64,000 nucleotides of DNA from Apis mellifera (taxonomy: Eukaryota; Arthropoda; Insecta; Hymenoptera; Apidae). The DNA lies in the NCBI RefSeq assembly GCF_003254395.2, contig NC_037647.1:12032050-12096049 (forward strand), written 5' to 3'. The translations under genes were made by a program, and so were the position numbers. A model generated the notes under the pieces. It worked only from the letters and a program-made list of their open reading frames with translations, searched no databases and had not been told where the DNA came from. This document shows, piece by piece, positions 54,838-64,000 of the stretch (position 1 is the first letter of the stretch; the number at the start of each line of letters is the position of its first letter).

Positions 54838-57800
54838 TTTCAAGTGACTTACTTGTAATTTGACAACGAGTAGCAAAGCAATTGCAAACATTTCGAGTAT
54901 TTTCATCGATCATCGAGATATCATCCTGCATCACATTATTTTTATTTAAATTTGACAGCTTTGTAAGATTTTTTTAAAAAAAGTCAATGTAAGCGATTAT
55001 TTTTAGTGATATCTGATTTTATTTTAAAGTAAAAGTACACATATATATATATATATATATATAGTAATATGAAAATTTATAACGAGAAGTTACGAAATGT
55101 TTCAGCTACAAGCGTATATCGCCACCGTAAATGAGACCGTTAATCAAGTAATGACGATTATAGCAGGTGATTTGAAATAATAAAATAAAGAGTATATCAG
55201 TAAAATAAAGAGTAAAAAGTCGAAGCATTCTATAGAATTCTTAAAAGATTAGATATTTTAATTTTACTTGATCAATGCGAGCAAGAATTCTTTTAGAATG
55301 TTTTTGTACAACTTGCTTGTAACAAGTATACTATAGAATATGCCGCAGCCATATTTGATTGATAGACACGCTAGATATTTTATGAAAAAAATTAGACGTT
55401 GTTATTTTTCAAATAATATCGGTAATATAGGTTTATTCCTGCTATTTCAAATGATTTATTAAAAAATTAATCTGCTATAATTCATTTGGGTAAAAAAAAA
55501 AAGAAAAAGAAATATATATACGTGCAAGATTTCTTCCTTCCGTTCAAATGTACGTAAAGCGAATATGAACGAAGGGGTATACCATTAAAGTTGCTTAATA
55601 ATTCAAAAACTATGAAAGATAGAATTTCCTCGCTGTGAGAAGAACCTTTTTCTCCTTCGGATAAAAGTTGGCACGTGAAAAGCTTCGCATCTTTCGTATC
55701 TTTTCCTTTTACCGAGATATTCGCGATATCGCGGCTTTAATAATATAAAATTCGTCCACACGCGCCTCGTTAGATGTCGATTGAAATCTTGCACGATTTT
55801 TATCTTTAGAATTTTACGTTGAAGTATTTTTATCGCGTTAATTAATAACGGAAGAAATTAAACTTGAATAATAATATCGCTGTATTCATGTTTATCGACT
55901 CGTTTCAATAATATTTGGTAAGTTTTTATAAATTATGAATTGAAAAGAAAAAATTGTAGACACCCTCTATGGTATATATATATACGTGCTCTTAAAACGT
56001 GGTTACCTTCTGTTTCTCTCGAATAGGTTCGTTTTATATCCGTTGTTGTCGAGCAAGCGTTGCTGTCGCTAACGATAAATTACGGAGAAGAGAATTCGAA
56101 TGTTAAGAAAGTGAATTGGATGTGAAATATGATATTCGAATTTCCAAAAATACTGTTTTATATCAAGATATACATATATTAGTTTCTATGAGCATCTTAG
56201 GTTTTATTCATCGAAATCCAATTTATCGGATTATATATCTTCTCTTGTCTGCACTCTTCATTCTCAACATTTGTCGATAAACTGCGTCGTCCATTTTGGG
56301 AAGTGACAAGTGATTGACCATGCGTTTGCGATATTTTCTTCGTTTGATGGTTAAAAAGCTTGAACATTATTTTTCCTTTTCTTTTTTTTTTTTAATATAT
56401 TCACAATTAAACTCATAGATAAACATACGAGTAGTAGCGTGTTAACAAATTATATTACATGTATATATATATATAACTTGCTTAATTTGACGAGGTACGG
56501 CGCTGTGTACATGGCGATAAGAAGCGTTGCCAAACACTCGAACGATATGTTGCAACACTGTTGCGCGTGTATACATATATATGTATATATATATATACAT
56601 ATATATATACATATGCGTAAGGTGCTTTTAGAATTAGAATTAAAAAGGAAAAATGTTGACGTTTATTATTTAATACACGAAAAATTAATTTCACTGTGCA
56701 AAATCCAACATGGTTAATGATCCGTCAGACTCGTGGGGACACTGGCGCGGAATCTGAAGGATTATTAGGAATGGTGGCCGACAGGGACGGCCAACATTCT
56801 CAGAAATGTCCGCCGCCTCGCGGCAGCGAATATCAAACTGGGAGCAATAACGATAAGGGGACCGCGGAGGAATCTGTGATTGAGATGAATAAATCTGCGG
56901 TTAACGAGGAAGAATCATGCGCTAAGAATCATCACGGTTGGAAAGGATTCAATCTGAAGAGGCAGCTCAGCAAGGTTGATTTGAAAATAAAAAGTACTTT
57001 CTCGCCGGCTTTGCTCACGTCTCAGAATGGGGTACTTGTATGCTTTTTCGTATTCTTCCATACTCTCTCTCCTTCTTTTTTTTTTTTTATCTATTCCCTA
57101 TCTAGATACTGTTTATTTCTTTTCGTTCAAATTTCTATATAAATTTTCAATACTCTGAATTTATGTATTTCATATAAAATTATAACTTTTCTATCGCATC
57201 TCGCTCTCCTTTTTTCGCTTTTTCGTTCGAAATATTAAAAAGAAGAAAAAACATAGAAAGATTATCATTAATAACGTTGTTTCTTCGTACGAAGAAAATT
57301 AGGATACGGGCTACTAATACCAGAGGATGAAAAAAAGTATATACAAGTACCCCATTGTTAACAGGTAGGCAGTGATACTAGCAGTCAGAAATCTTGCGTT
57401 TTTTACTGTAACGTGAACGAAAACGCGAGTTCGTTGTCTCCAGTTGAGAGTATCGTGTCGGAATCATCATTGTCGCCCGAGGACTCGTTGTCGGAGCGCG
57501 GGGAAAGCCCGACGGGCGAGGATACAGGGAAGAGGAAGAGTCGGGAGGAGGGAGCGAGGATGAGGGCGGTGGTGGCGATCGACGCCGCACAGGCAGATAG
57601 GAACAGATGGATCGGCAGGGGGGAGAGAGAGGCTCCCCCCGCGGACGGAGGAGGAGGAGGAGGAGGAGGAGGTGGTGTGGCCCGCCCGGTTAATTTGACG
57701 TTGGCCGAGTGCCAAGAGTCGAGGCCCCCTATATTGAAGAAGATCGTGAAGATGAGGCAGGCGAAAAGGGAGGGTCGTTTGTTGTCGGTGCCGAATTTAA

Positions 57801-57899
57801 AATTTGCGAAAAATGATCCGACCATGATTTGTGACCTAAGATGCGAGGAAACGAACACGGCCCCCGAATCTTTCACCTACAATCTAATAAGAAGATTCA
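37596..57899 (+). CDS. tomosyn: Tomosyn (syntaxin-binding protein 5 family), N-terminal two thirds; continues past the window
   Basis: Cytosolic decoy SNARE that binds syntaxin/SNAP-25 and limits synaptic vesicle priming. Exons: 37596-37715, 43506-43603, 44073-44255, 44407-44541, 46040-46103, 48696-48900, 49089-49164, 49246-49400, 49568-49859, 50011-50254, 50403-50659, 52003-52192, 56729-57031, 57365-57899. All phases agree, giving about 952 residues here. Exons 1-12 (673 residues) form the conserved Lgl-type WD40 region: FRHGFPHQPTAVAFDP, QFLINEGALVSATADDTLHLWN, KWLYVGTERGNIHV, WHHEGKQF, ENPYPMDIHESPVTCCAYFADCP and HADGSIKFWDAS fall in the family order. The last two exons encode a Ser/Lys/Arg-rich loop with LKRQLSKVDLKIKSTF, a run of ten Gly (57647-57676) and VKMRQAKREGRLLSVPNLKF; the acceptor of 56729 is weak. 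The final exon ends in phase 1 at a strong GTAAGT. The remaining repeats and the C-terminal SNARE motif must lie beyond 64000. Confidence 0.93.
39793..39810. promoter_or_regulatory. 18-bp perfect palindrome centred on an E-box
   Basis: TCGACACAGCTGTGTCGA is identical on both strands, with CAGCTG (39799-39804), a bHLH core, at its centre. It lies in a small CpG-bearing patch of tomosyn intron 1. An enhancer role is inferred, not shown. Confidence 0.45.
41880..42190 (+). promoter_or_regulatory. CpG-rich patch, candidate alternative tomosyn promoter or non-coding exon
   Basis: The most GC-rich stretch of intron 1. It has a CRE-like TGACGTCG (41904-41911), a GGGCGG box and a strong donor-like GGGCG|GTAAGG at 42077-42078 on the plus strand. 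Such a block could be a first exon splicing to the exon at 43506. No protein start in the tomosyn frame is seen in it. Confidence 0.35.
45570..45610. repeat. (ATT)n microsatellite
   Basis: Uninterrupted TTA/ATT triplets in tomosyn intron 4. Similar tracts at 52316-52364 and 60390-60482. Confidence 0.9.
46104..48695. other. Tomosyn intron 5
   Basis: A 2.6-kb intron with TA/TG microsatellites (about 46220-46275, 47137-47158, 48299-48330) and the diverged tandem duplication described separately. No exon was found in it. Confidence 0.65.
47361..47715. repeat. Diverged tandem duplication, 209-bp period, two copies
   Basis: The block starting at 47361 recurs at a constant offset of 209 bases without indels for over 120 bases. 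I counted 73 identical of 89 positions between 47392-47480 and 47601-47689. Shared anchors are CAATGGACG, CGTTAGAA, TTTAAAACGC and TCTCGATACGA. Both copies keep a short inverted pair (TCTCG ... CGAGA) that could form a hairpin. The similarity fades to the left, to about 47320 and 47526. The origin is unknown; it may be an old repeat family. Confidence 0.75.
50691..51952 (-). mobile_element. Mariner-family DNA transposon, decayed, in tomosyn intron 11
   Basis: A 1262-bp element with perfect 30-bp terminal inverted repeats (50691-50720 and 51923-51952, beginning TTGGGTTGGCAACTAAG), flanked by the TA duplication expected for Tc1/mariner (50689-50690 and 51953-51954). It lies antisense to tomosyn. 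It fills all but about 80 bases of the intron, ending about 50 bases before the acceptor of exon 12. Confidence 0.95.
50761..51768 (-). pseudogene. Mariner transposase, inactivated
   Basis: Mariner-type transposase from ATG at 51768 to TAA at 50763-50761. It shows the helix-turn-helix segment (STREIAEKLHVS), WVPHEL, and the catalytic-domain markers HHDNARPH and YSPDLAPSDYFLF of the DD34D family. It is broken several times: frame changes near 51700, near 51275 and near 50898, and a TAA at 51467-51465 where family members usually have Gln. The first catalytic Asp (TGDEKW) reads TGNEKW, with the AAT codon at 51324-51326. It cannot encode an active enzyme. Confidence 0.92.
52193..56728. other. 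Tomosyn intron 12
   Basis: A 4.5-kb intron with an ATT-type repeat at about 52316-52364 and TA runs at 54807-54832, 55040-55063 and 56571-56612. It may include the small cassette exon at 55106-55147. Open frames at 53466-53757 and 54056-54455 lack motifs and splice context. Confidence 0.6.
55106..55147 (+). CDS. tomosyn: Possible 42-nt tomosyn cassette exon
   Basis: Flanked by ATGTTTCAG and GTAATG. It is 42 bases, phase 0 to phase 0, encoding LQAYIATVNETVNQ, so it could be included or skipped between exon 12 (ends phase 0) and 56729 (starts phase 0) without changing frame. Moderate donor; no family match known to me. Confidence 0.3.
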
Positions 57900-58492
57900 G
57901 TAAGTGTTTACAATTAGAGAGTAGTGAAGAGAGTTTGTGTTTTTGTGCCCATATGTGTGTGCGTGCGTGCGTGCGCGCGTGTGTGCGTGCGTGTACGCAT
58001 TTAGAGATGTGACCACGTGTGTAGAGTTTTTTATTAACACGAGAATGGAGAGTACGTGCGTGTTTTTCTAGAATTGTGCCAATTCGAGTGATTGAATTGA
58101 TTTGATTTCCTCGTTTCAAACTAACAACATTTTCTTTCAATAACGTAACGTCGTTGCGTTCTCGCTGCCAACTGACTTCTTCGATCGAAAAGAAAGAAAG
58201 AAAGAAAGAAAGAAAGAAACGGATCCGTCCTCTCTGCGATGCCTCGTTCATCGTGCATAAACACGTGTATTTCTACAAAAAAAAAAAAAAGAAAGAAAAT
58301 TAGATCAATTGCATAGAAAAAGCTGTGCCACGTTTCGACAATGCTTCTACCTTTTTTCTTTTTTTCGATTTTAAAAGAAGGCCTAGGATGCTCGTAGATT
58401 CGTGTAAAATAAACTTTTTAGAGGTAATACAACTATTGATATCGAGATGTATATACGTGTACATATATTATACGTATATATATATACACGTA

Positions 58493-58500
<8 letters not shown>

Positions 58501-58552
<52 letters not shown>
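58501..58552. repeat. (TA)n microsatellite
   Basis: About 26 uninterrupted TA units, the longest dinucleotide tract in the window. Shorter TA tracts lie at 38350-38385, 48299-48330, 54807-54832 and 55040-55063. Confidence 0.9.
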
Positions 58553-58555
<3 letters not shown>

Positions 58556-60727
58556 GTAAACGAATTAAGCTTTGGCCAAAATAACCGTTGGAATCAAAGG
58601 TTTATGTGAAACGTTTTTACTTACATTCTGCTCGTTTCGTGAAAAAACTACGAATCCAATCGCGTTTTTTGCTTTTTCTCTACTCTCCTCTACTTTCGCT
58701 CTTTATTTCTCGCGCGTACTTTATTGCGACTGTTGTGTTCCATCTTCTCGATTCTCTTCGCTTATTCGATTCGCGCGAACAAAAAAAAAAAAGAGGAAGA
58801 TAAATTTAGGTCGTTCAATTTAAAAAAATTGAAAAGATTCGTAAAAATTTATTTATTATATTCGACTCACATAAATCTGAGGATGAGACGCGCACGTAAA
58901 AAAAAAAAAAAAAAAAAGAAGCAGCTTGCAAGAACAAAGCCAATTGCGATATTATTAGATCCCCAAGCTTTCTCTTTTGTATTTGATTAGAATAACATTT
59001 GTATTTGTGCATGACTAATATATATGCAAACGTTAACACTATATATATATATATATATTCATATGTGTGTATATATATATATAGGACTAATGTTATCTAG
59101 TTTTTTTTTATTTGTTAACTGCTGCACATGAAGAAACTAGTAGAACCCTTCATTTCCCGCGGAGCATGTATCATCTATCAGCGACAGTTCGATTTATTTT
59201 TTTTCCTCCAGGAATTTTCGAACGATACATTCGAAAATCGATAGAATTTTCGTTCGTTCTTAAGTATACGTGCATATATATATAAACGTATAGTTGGATC
59301 GATCATTTTGATCATCCCCCCTCTCTCTTTCCCCCTCTCGCATAAATCATTAATATCACAGGATCGAACAACGATGTATGTAAAGATCTACCCAAATCTG
59401 TATTTTCTGGTATTCGATTCAATATAATTTGAACGAGCAATTTTTAAGATACGAAACGGTATATAAATACATAGAACGACGCGGAAATGGTGAGTTTAGA
59501 TAAATTAAAAATTTCTTTGAACGATGGATAAAAAGTACAAAAAAGAAAAAAAAGAAGAGGTTATGTGGAATAGAAATTTTTTTCTCCCCCGATCCGTTGG
59601 TAAATGTAGAGTCTGATATAATAGTCAGTCAATCAGTTTCATTCGATATATATATACACACACGTATACAAGAAGGAATTTTGAGCAGGGGAGTGGAGGA
59701 ACAAGAGTGCAGACTCGTCGTTTATTTTATCTCGCATTTTCATTGAATTCGGATAGGATTGTACTGAAAGAGGGTGGCTACGTTTTAAATTTCAAGCTCG
59801 ATTTTCAAGCTCGTTTCGAAAGCTTTTCCTTTCTTTTTTTTTTTTTTTTTCCGTGGCTACTTCGAAGAAGAATTTCATTCTCATAAAATTAACGCCGCGT
59901 ACTCCAATTAATTACCAGAGTTTAGAACAGTCGAAAAAATACGTACGTATTGTGTAATTTTTTTTTTTAAGAGTTGCAGTATAGAGAATAAGAAGGAAGA
60001 AGAGATCGATTGGTAAGAGGCGATCGAATCTGATGTATCGACGGAGCAGAGAGTTTATATACATATATATATAAATTATATTGCGACATTTTTCATTAAT
60101 GCACATTTATACAGCTTGTATCCCATACGCCTTGTTCGTTCTACTAGAAAGATTATTTGGTTTTTTTTTTTTTTTTTTTTTTGTTACAAGCATATATATA
60201 TATATATATCTGTATACCCATATTACGAGTATTTGGAATGCGTAGTTTACGTACGTATATATATATTGAAACTATACATATTCGCATATGTTTTTTTTTT
60301 TTTCGATGCCCATCATTTTGTGTGAATTTCCGTATTTCGATTTGTATAAATATATATATATATCCCACCCCTCCCTCCATTTTTAACGGTATTATTATTA
60401 TCATTATTATTATTATTATCATTATTATTATTGATATTATTATTATTATTATTATTATTAATATTATTATTATTATTATTATAATATATTTACACACATA
60501 CACTCTTCCTCTCCCCCGAGTTTGTCAAAGATTTGTTTCAAGAATTCTCCTTCGAATGTAACCGTGACCGACATATTACATTATAAATTCGATTCTTTCT
60601 TCTGATTTGAAAAAGAAAAAAAAAAAAAACAAAAAAAAGAACTCGCAAAAAAATTTACCCTCTGAGCGATAAAAATCAATCTACTAATTAAAATGTGAAG
60701 AGAAATTCTACTTTGACGCTTTTTCAG

Positions 60728-60773
60728 GTTCAAATCAGTTTTGCGGTCTTCCCCGACAGCAAGGTTGATTCAG
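60728..60773 (+). CDS. tomosyn: Candidate alternative tomosyn exon, 46 nt, phase 0 to 1
   Basis: Good acceptor (GACGCTTTTTCAG) and donor (TTCAG|GTAAAAG). Entered in phase 0 it encodes VQISFAVFPDSKVDS and leaves in phase 1, exactly like 57365-57899. Entered after 57899 (phase 1) it hits a TGA. It therefore fits as a replacement for the 57365 exon and not as an addition to it. Confidence 0.4.
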
Positions 60774-62564
60774 GTAAAAGAAAAAAAAAAAAAAAAAAGG
60801 TTTTTCACATTTTGACAGTTGTCCGATCACCGAGAGAAAAGTTATTATTATTATACTTGTTCATTTGATAAAGAAGAAGAAGAAGAAAAAAAAAAAAAAA
60901 ATTTGTAAAAACGGAAAATTTTTCAAACGGGATATATCGAATGATATTCGAGGCCGATAAAGCAAACGCGCCTCCTTCTTTCTTTCTCAACTATCTGTGC
61001 TATCTAACTGCGAGCTCCGTTTTTATTCACGCCGATATTAACCGATATTTTTCAACATTTTTTTTTTTTTTTTAACCTTTTTCATTCCAATACGTACGTA
61101 TTGCCAAAGCTGAATCAAAATGTATTTCTTATCGACCGATGGTACGGAGACGATCGAAATTCCGTGTAAACAAAAAAAAAGTAAAACTCGAGTAATTTAT
61201 CTCTCTGAGCATTTTTTTTTATTCGAAATCTCCTCCACTATCAATCGAGGGAAATAAATTTTCGTTCAGCCGATATTATTGGCGATACGTGGATACATTT
61301 TCATATATGTACACACATATACATGTATATATATAAGTATAATGTAAGAATCGTATGTACACATATGTATACTTTCCATACTTAATGATATGTGTATGTA
61401 TTACTTTTTTTTCTTTTTTTTTTTTTTTTTGAAAATACGATATCACACAGGATTCGTTAACGATTCAACATACCTTTCTCTCGGTAAAACATCGCTTTTC
61501 AAAGCTTCTCGATATGTTTTTTTAATAATTTGCACGCTATAGCAATAGTAATAATAATAACACGAATGGTTACGGCATCAATCAATGACAACAGGGCGTG
61601 AAATTATAAAAAAAAAAAAAAAAAAAAGAAAATATCATCGTGTCATTTTTTTTTTCTTTTCTTCCTTTCTTTCTTTCTTTCTTTCGTTCTTTCTTTCTTT
61701 CTCCCAAATAACATCATTGCATCATCAAGTATACGTCCGCATAATATACTTTATCGTTTGTCGTTCCTTGTCGTTTTTTTTCTCCCCCCCCCTTTTTTTT
61801 TCTTTTTTTACCAGACATTGACTGACTGCTATAAAGGACTCTGCATAATATGTGCCGATATTCCACATAGCAAATCTTATAAGATAATCATCGATGCGAA
61901 GAAAATAGAATATCTTTCGTCACGTATATTTTTCCTCATTAATCGTTTCGTTCTTTTATTTAGCCTCGACAGATAGGAGGGAATCCTTGTTGCGAATCTT
62001 CACTTCGAAACGATCGATATAATTTGGATCAGATTGGACGAAATTGAGTTGGAAAAGAAGGAATAATTTTTTTTATTTTCGTTTTTTTTCTTTTTTTCTT
62101 TTTTTCTTTTCTTTTTTTCGTTTGGAATATCATTATATTATTGAACGAAAAATATTATGGATAAATCGATATACGTATCGATTAATATTTTTTTATTCTT
62201 CTATCAACTTGTTGAAAATATGCGTTCGTTATAAAAGAATAGGATTTAAGTCGAATAAACAGAGTGGAAAAAGTCGTCGTGTTGCGACGATTCTGATTTC
62301 GTTTTATCAAAATTGTTGATCAAAATTTCTTTATTAGAATTTTTAGATTACGTGGAACCCACAGGTATATATATATATATTATATAAAAAAAAAAATATT
62401 CTTCTAATATCAACGTAATTTTAAATCAACTTTCCTTTCTTTCTCTTTCTCTCTGTATCTTACCGCTATTCTTTAAAAGCGGAATTATATATAATAGTAG
62501 AGATAAGACAAAGCAAATTTCTCGCACCAACGTTGCCAGATTAGTTTCTAAGACCTTTTCCTTT

Positions 62565-62612
62565 TCTTTTCTTTTCTTTTCTTTTCCTTTCTTTTCTTTT
62601 CTTTTCTTTTCT
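62565..62612. repeat. (TTTTC)n pentanucleotide repeat
   Basis: About nine near-perfect TTTTC units in the variable-region intron of tomosyn. Confidence 0.9.
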
Positions 62613-62877
62613 CTGAATGAAAAAACAAAAATTGAACTAAACCTTATCTTTTTAGCACGTTCGATTTGAAGGAATTAAATGAAAAGAAAAAAAATGAGAA
62701 TATTACCTGGAAGAATAACGATTATTAATTATCGTAATAATATTACAAGGAAGTAGTGCGTAAGAAGGCGATATATTTCTTTTCTTTTTTTTCTCTCTCT
62801 CTCTCTCGAAGCGGAGAAACGGGGATACGCAAGACTGCTGTCATTATATTTTCTTCTGATCTGTCGATGATTTGTAG

Positions 62878-63379
62878 ATGAACGGGATGTGCGTGTTGGC
62901 GGTAACGCGAAGAGGTACAATGGTCGTTGGTGGTAGTGGTGGTGGTGGTTGCGGTGAGAGATGTGACAACGCCGATAGTAATAGCCCATGTAGCCCGTGC
63001 GGCGACGGCGGTTCCGATAGCGAAAGTAGCGCCGCGGGCGGCGCGTGCACTAGCCCTCGATCGGGCGTTCGGAATACCGTGGTAAATGCCGGTTGCGACG
63101 ACGATGTCGTCGCCACTACTTCGAATGCGAGTTCTCGCAAATCCCTTACGGTCGAGCCACGTCAATCTCGTGCTCAGGGTATAAGAAAGCTCCAGAAGTG
63201 TCTGAGCACCACTACCAACCATTATGAGCTGGATTCTTCCTCGTTGAACAACTTTCCAACGGCTTCGTTGATCCCTAGCCACCGTAGCGGCGAGATGCGA
63301 AGCTATTCGTCCACCGCTCCGCAACCTTCTTTCAACTACCAGAATATTCTCTCCAACACCAGACAGTATAACAGTTTCG
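62878..63379 (+). CDS. tomosyn: Candidate alternative tomosyn exon, 502 nt, phase 0 to 1
   Basis: A GC-rich open frame of about 167 codons in AT-rich flanks. It follows a pyrimidine-rich acceptor (TTTGTAG) and ends at TTCG|GTAGTA in phase 1; left unspliced, it would stop at 63409-63411. The protein is Ser/Gly/Thr/Asn-rich, then SRKSLTVEPRQSRAQGIRK and, near the end, STAPQPSFNYQN, which resembles NTAPESFTYN at the end of exon 57365-57899. It could instead be a first coding exon of another gene, because its first codon is ATG with TAG just before it, or an alternative terminal exon. Confidence 0.5.
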
Positions 63380-64000
63380 GTAGTATTATTTCGATGAATT
63401 ATCATTATTAATATATCTCTATCTATCTATATATATACGTATTGCTATATACATATATACGTATAAACAATACAAACACACACGTACACAGATATATATA
63501 TATATATACTTATTTATTTATCAGAGATCAACGAATCTACTCTTCTCTGAACCGCTTTTTTTCCACGTTTCGTTCTTCCTTTGATTTCAATCATTGTTAA
63601 TAGAGCGATTCTTCTTATAGATAGGTACTTCGATACGATTAATGGAGACCAGCGTTTTTCTCTCGTTCTCTCTTAGAAAGACCACGTGTCGGGAAAAGAA
63701 AGAAATTTTCTTTTTTTTTCTATTAAGGTTGGTCTTCGTTATCGTGCCTCTTTTTTCGCTATCTTACGTTTTCAATTAAATACTGTCTGGTCTTTTTTCT
63801 TGCTGACACGATGTGTGGATTGTTATAATTACACTCTGGGCAGACTTTATTATATCTGCATCGCATCTCTTTTCTCTCTCTCTCTCTCTCTTTATTCTTT
63901 TCTTTCTCCTAAAGATTTGTTCGCTCTCTCGCTCTCTCTCTCTCTCTCTCAAAGAAAAAACCACATACACACACATGCGAAACGGCACATTCCAACTTCT
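63380..64000. other. Right end of window, intronic repeats
   Basis: TA/CA runs at about 63428-63506 and TC repeats at 63868-63893 and 63921-63952. No exon recognised before the window ends. Confidence 0.5.

Larger units (their letters stand above)
57900..62877. other. Tomosyn variable-region intron, microsatellite-rich
   Basis: Dense simple repeats: GTGC/GTGT (57955-57998), GAAA (58188-58219), TA (58501-58552), poly-A near 58900-58917, ATT (60390-60482) and CTTT (61664-61702). TTTTC lies at 62565-62612 and TC at 62786-62808. The many open frames here are repeat translations, apart from the small exon at 60728-60773. Confidence 0.65.

Noticed and set aside
57378..57876. Minus-strand frames with poly-Pro or poly-Ser
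   Set aside because: Reverse reading of the tomosyn GGA repeat. The plus-strand frame has good splice sites and agreeing phase.
60390..60482. CRISPR-like regular repeat
   Set aside because: Plain trinucleotide microsatellite with no spacers, in a eukaryotic nuclear context.
60153..60561. Frames rich in Ile on both strands
   Set aside because: They are translations of the ATT repeat and flanking homopolymers.
60728..60773. Use of this exon directly after 57899
   Set aside because: Entered in phase 1 it meets TGA after 12 codons, so it is proposed only as a replacement exon.
62743..63405. 220-codon minus-strand frame
   Set aside because: Covers the same GC-rich block as the plus-strand candidate exon, lacks recognisable domains and has no supporting splice layout. 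It was not fully excluded, since the block's strand rests on splice phase and the weak similarity to exon 57365.

Overview
The window looks like nuclear DNA from a bee, most likely a honey bee (Apis). It is extremely AT-rich, its genes are split by short AT-rich GT-AG introns, it carries an intact maintenance DNA methyltransferase, and one intron holds a mariner element. All gene models were built by hand from open reading frames, splice-site consensus, exact phase agreement between exons and remembered family motifs. No search was run.

Left part (1-37 kb), CpG-poor housekeeping genes: Dnmt1 (+, 1876-7690, 15 exons, 1366 aa); phosphoacetylglucosamine mutase PGM3 (+, 10319-12801, 7 exons, 542 aa); a minus-strand gene for a single-RRM RNA-binding protein with a Gly/Tyr-rich tail (coding exons 24462 to 17944, 416 aa); mitochondrial alanyl-tRNA synthetase (+, 27564-31747, 10 exons, 884 aa); PTPMT1-like mitochondrial phosphatase (-, 33796 to 32860, 190 aa); and the mitochondrial ribosome-assembly GTPase MTG1 (-, 35514 to 34540, single exon, 324 aa). 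Three of these six act in mitochondria.

Right part (37-64 kb), CpG-richer: almost all of it is one neuronal gene, tomosyn (STXBP5 family, a decoy SNARE with an Lgl-type WD40 region). Twelve constant exons run from 37596 to 52192, followed by a variable region from 55 kb on. The gene leaves the window on the right, so the C-terminal repeats and SNARE motif are not seen. Intron 11 holds a dead mariner element with perfect 30-bp terminal repeats, and intron 5 holds a diverged 209-bp tandem duplication.

The two strongest novel signals are: (1) a set of three tomosyn exons (57365-57899, 60728-60773, 62878-63379) that all enter in phase 0 and leave in phase 1, the arithmetic expected of mutually exclusive exons; and (2) a perfect 20-nt inverted complement (18053-18072 / 20282-20301) bracketing the last intron of the RRM gene, which could pull its two splice sites together in the pre-mRNA. 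The gaps between genes are mostly AT-rich sequence and microsatellites in which I see no genes.
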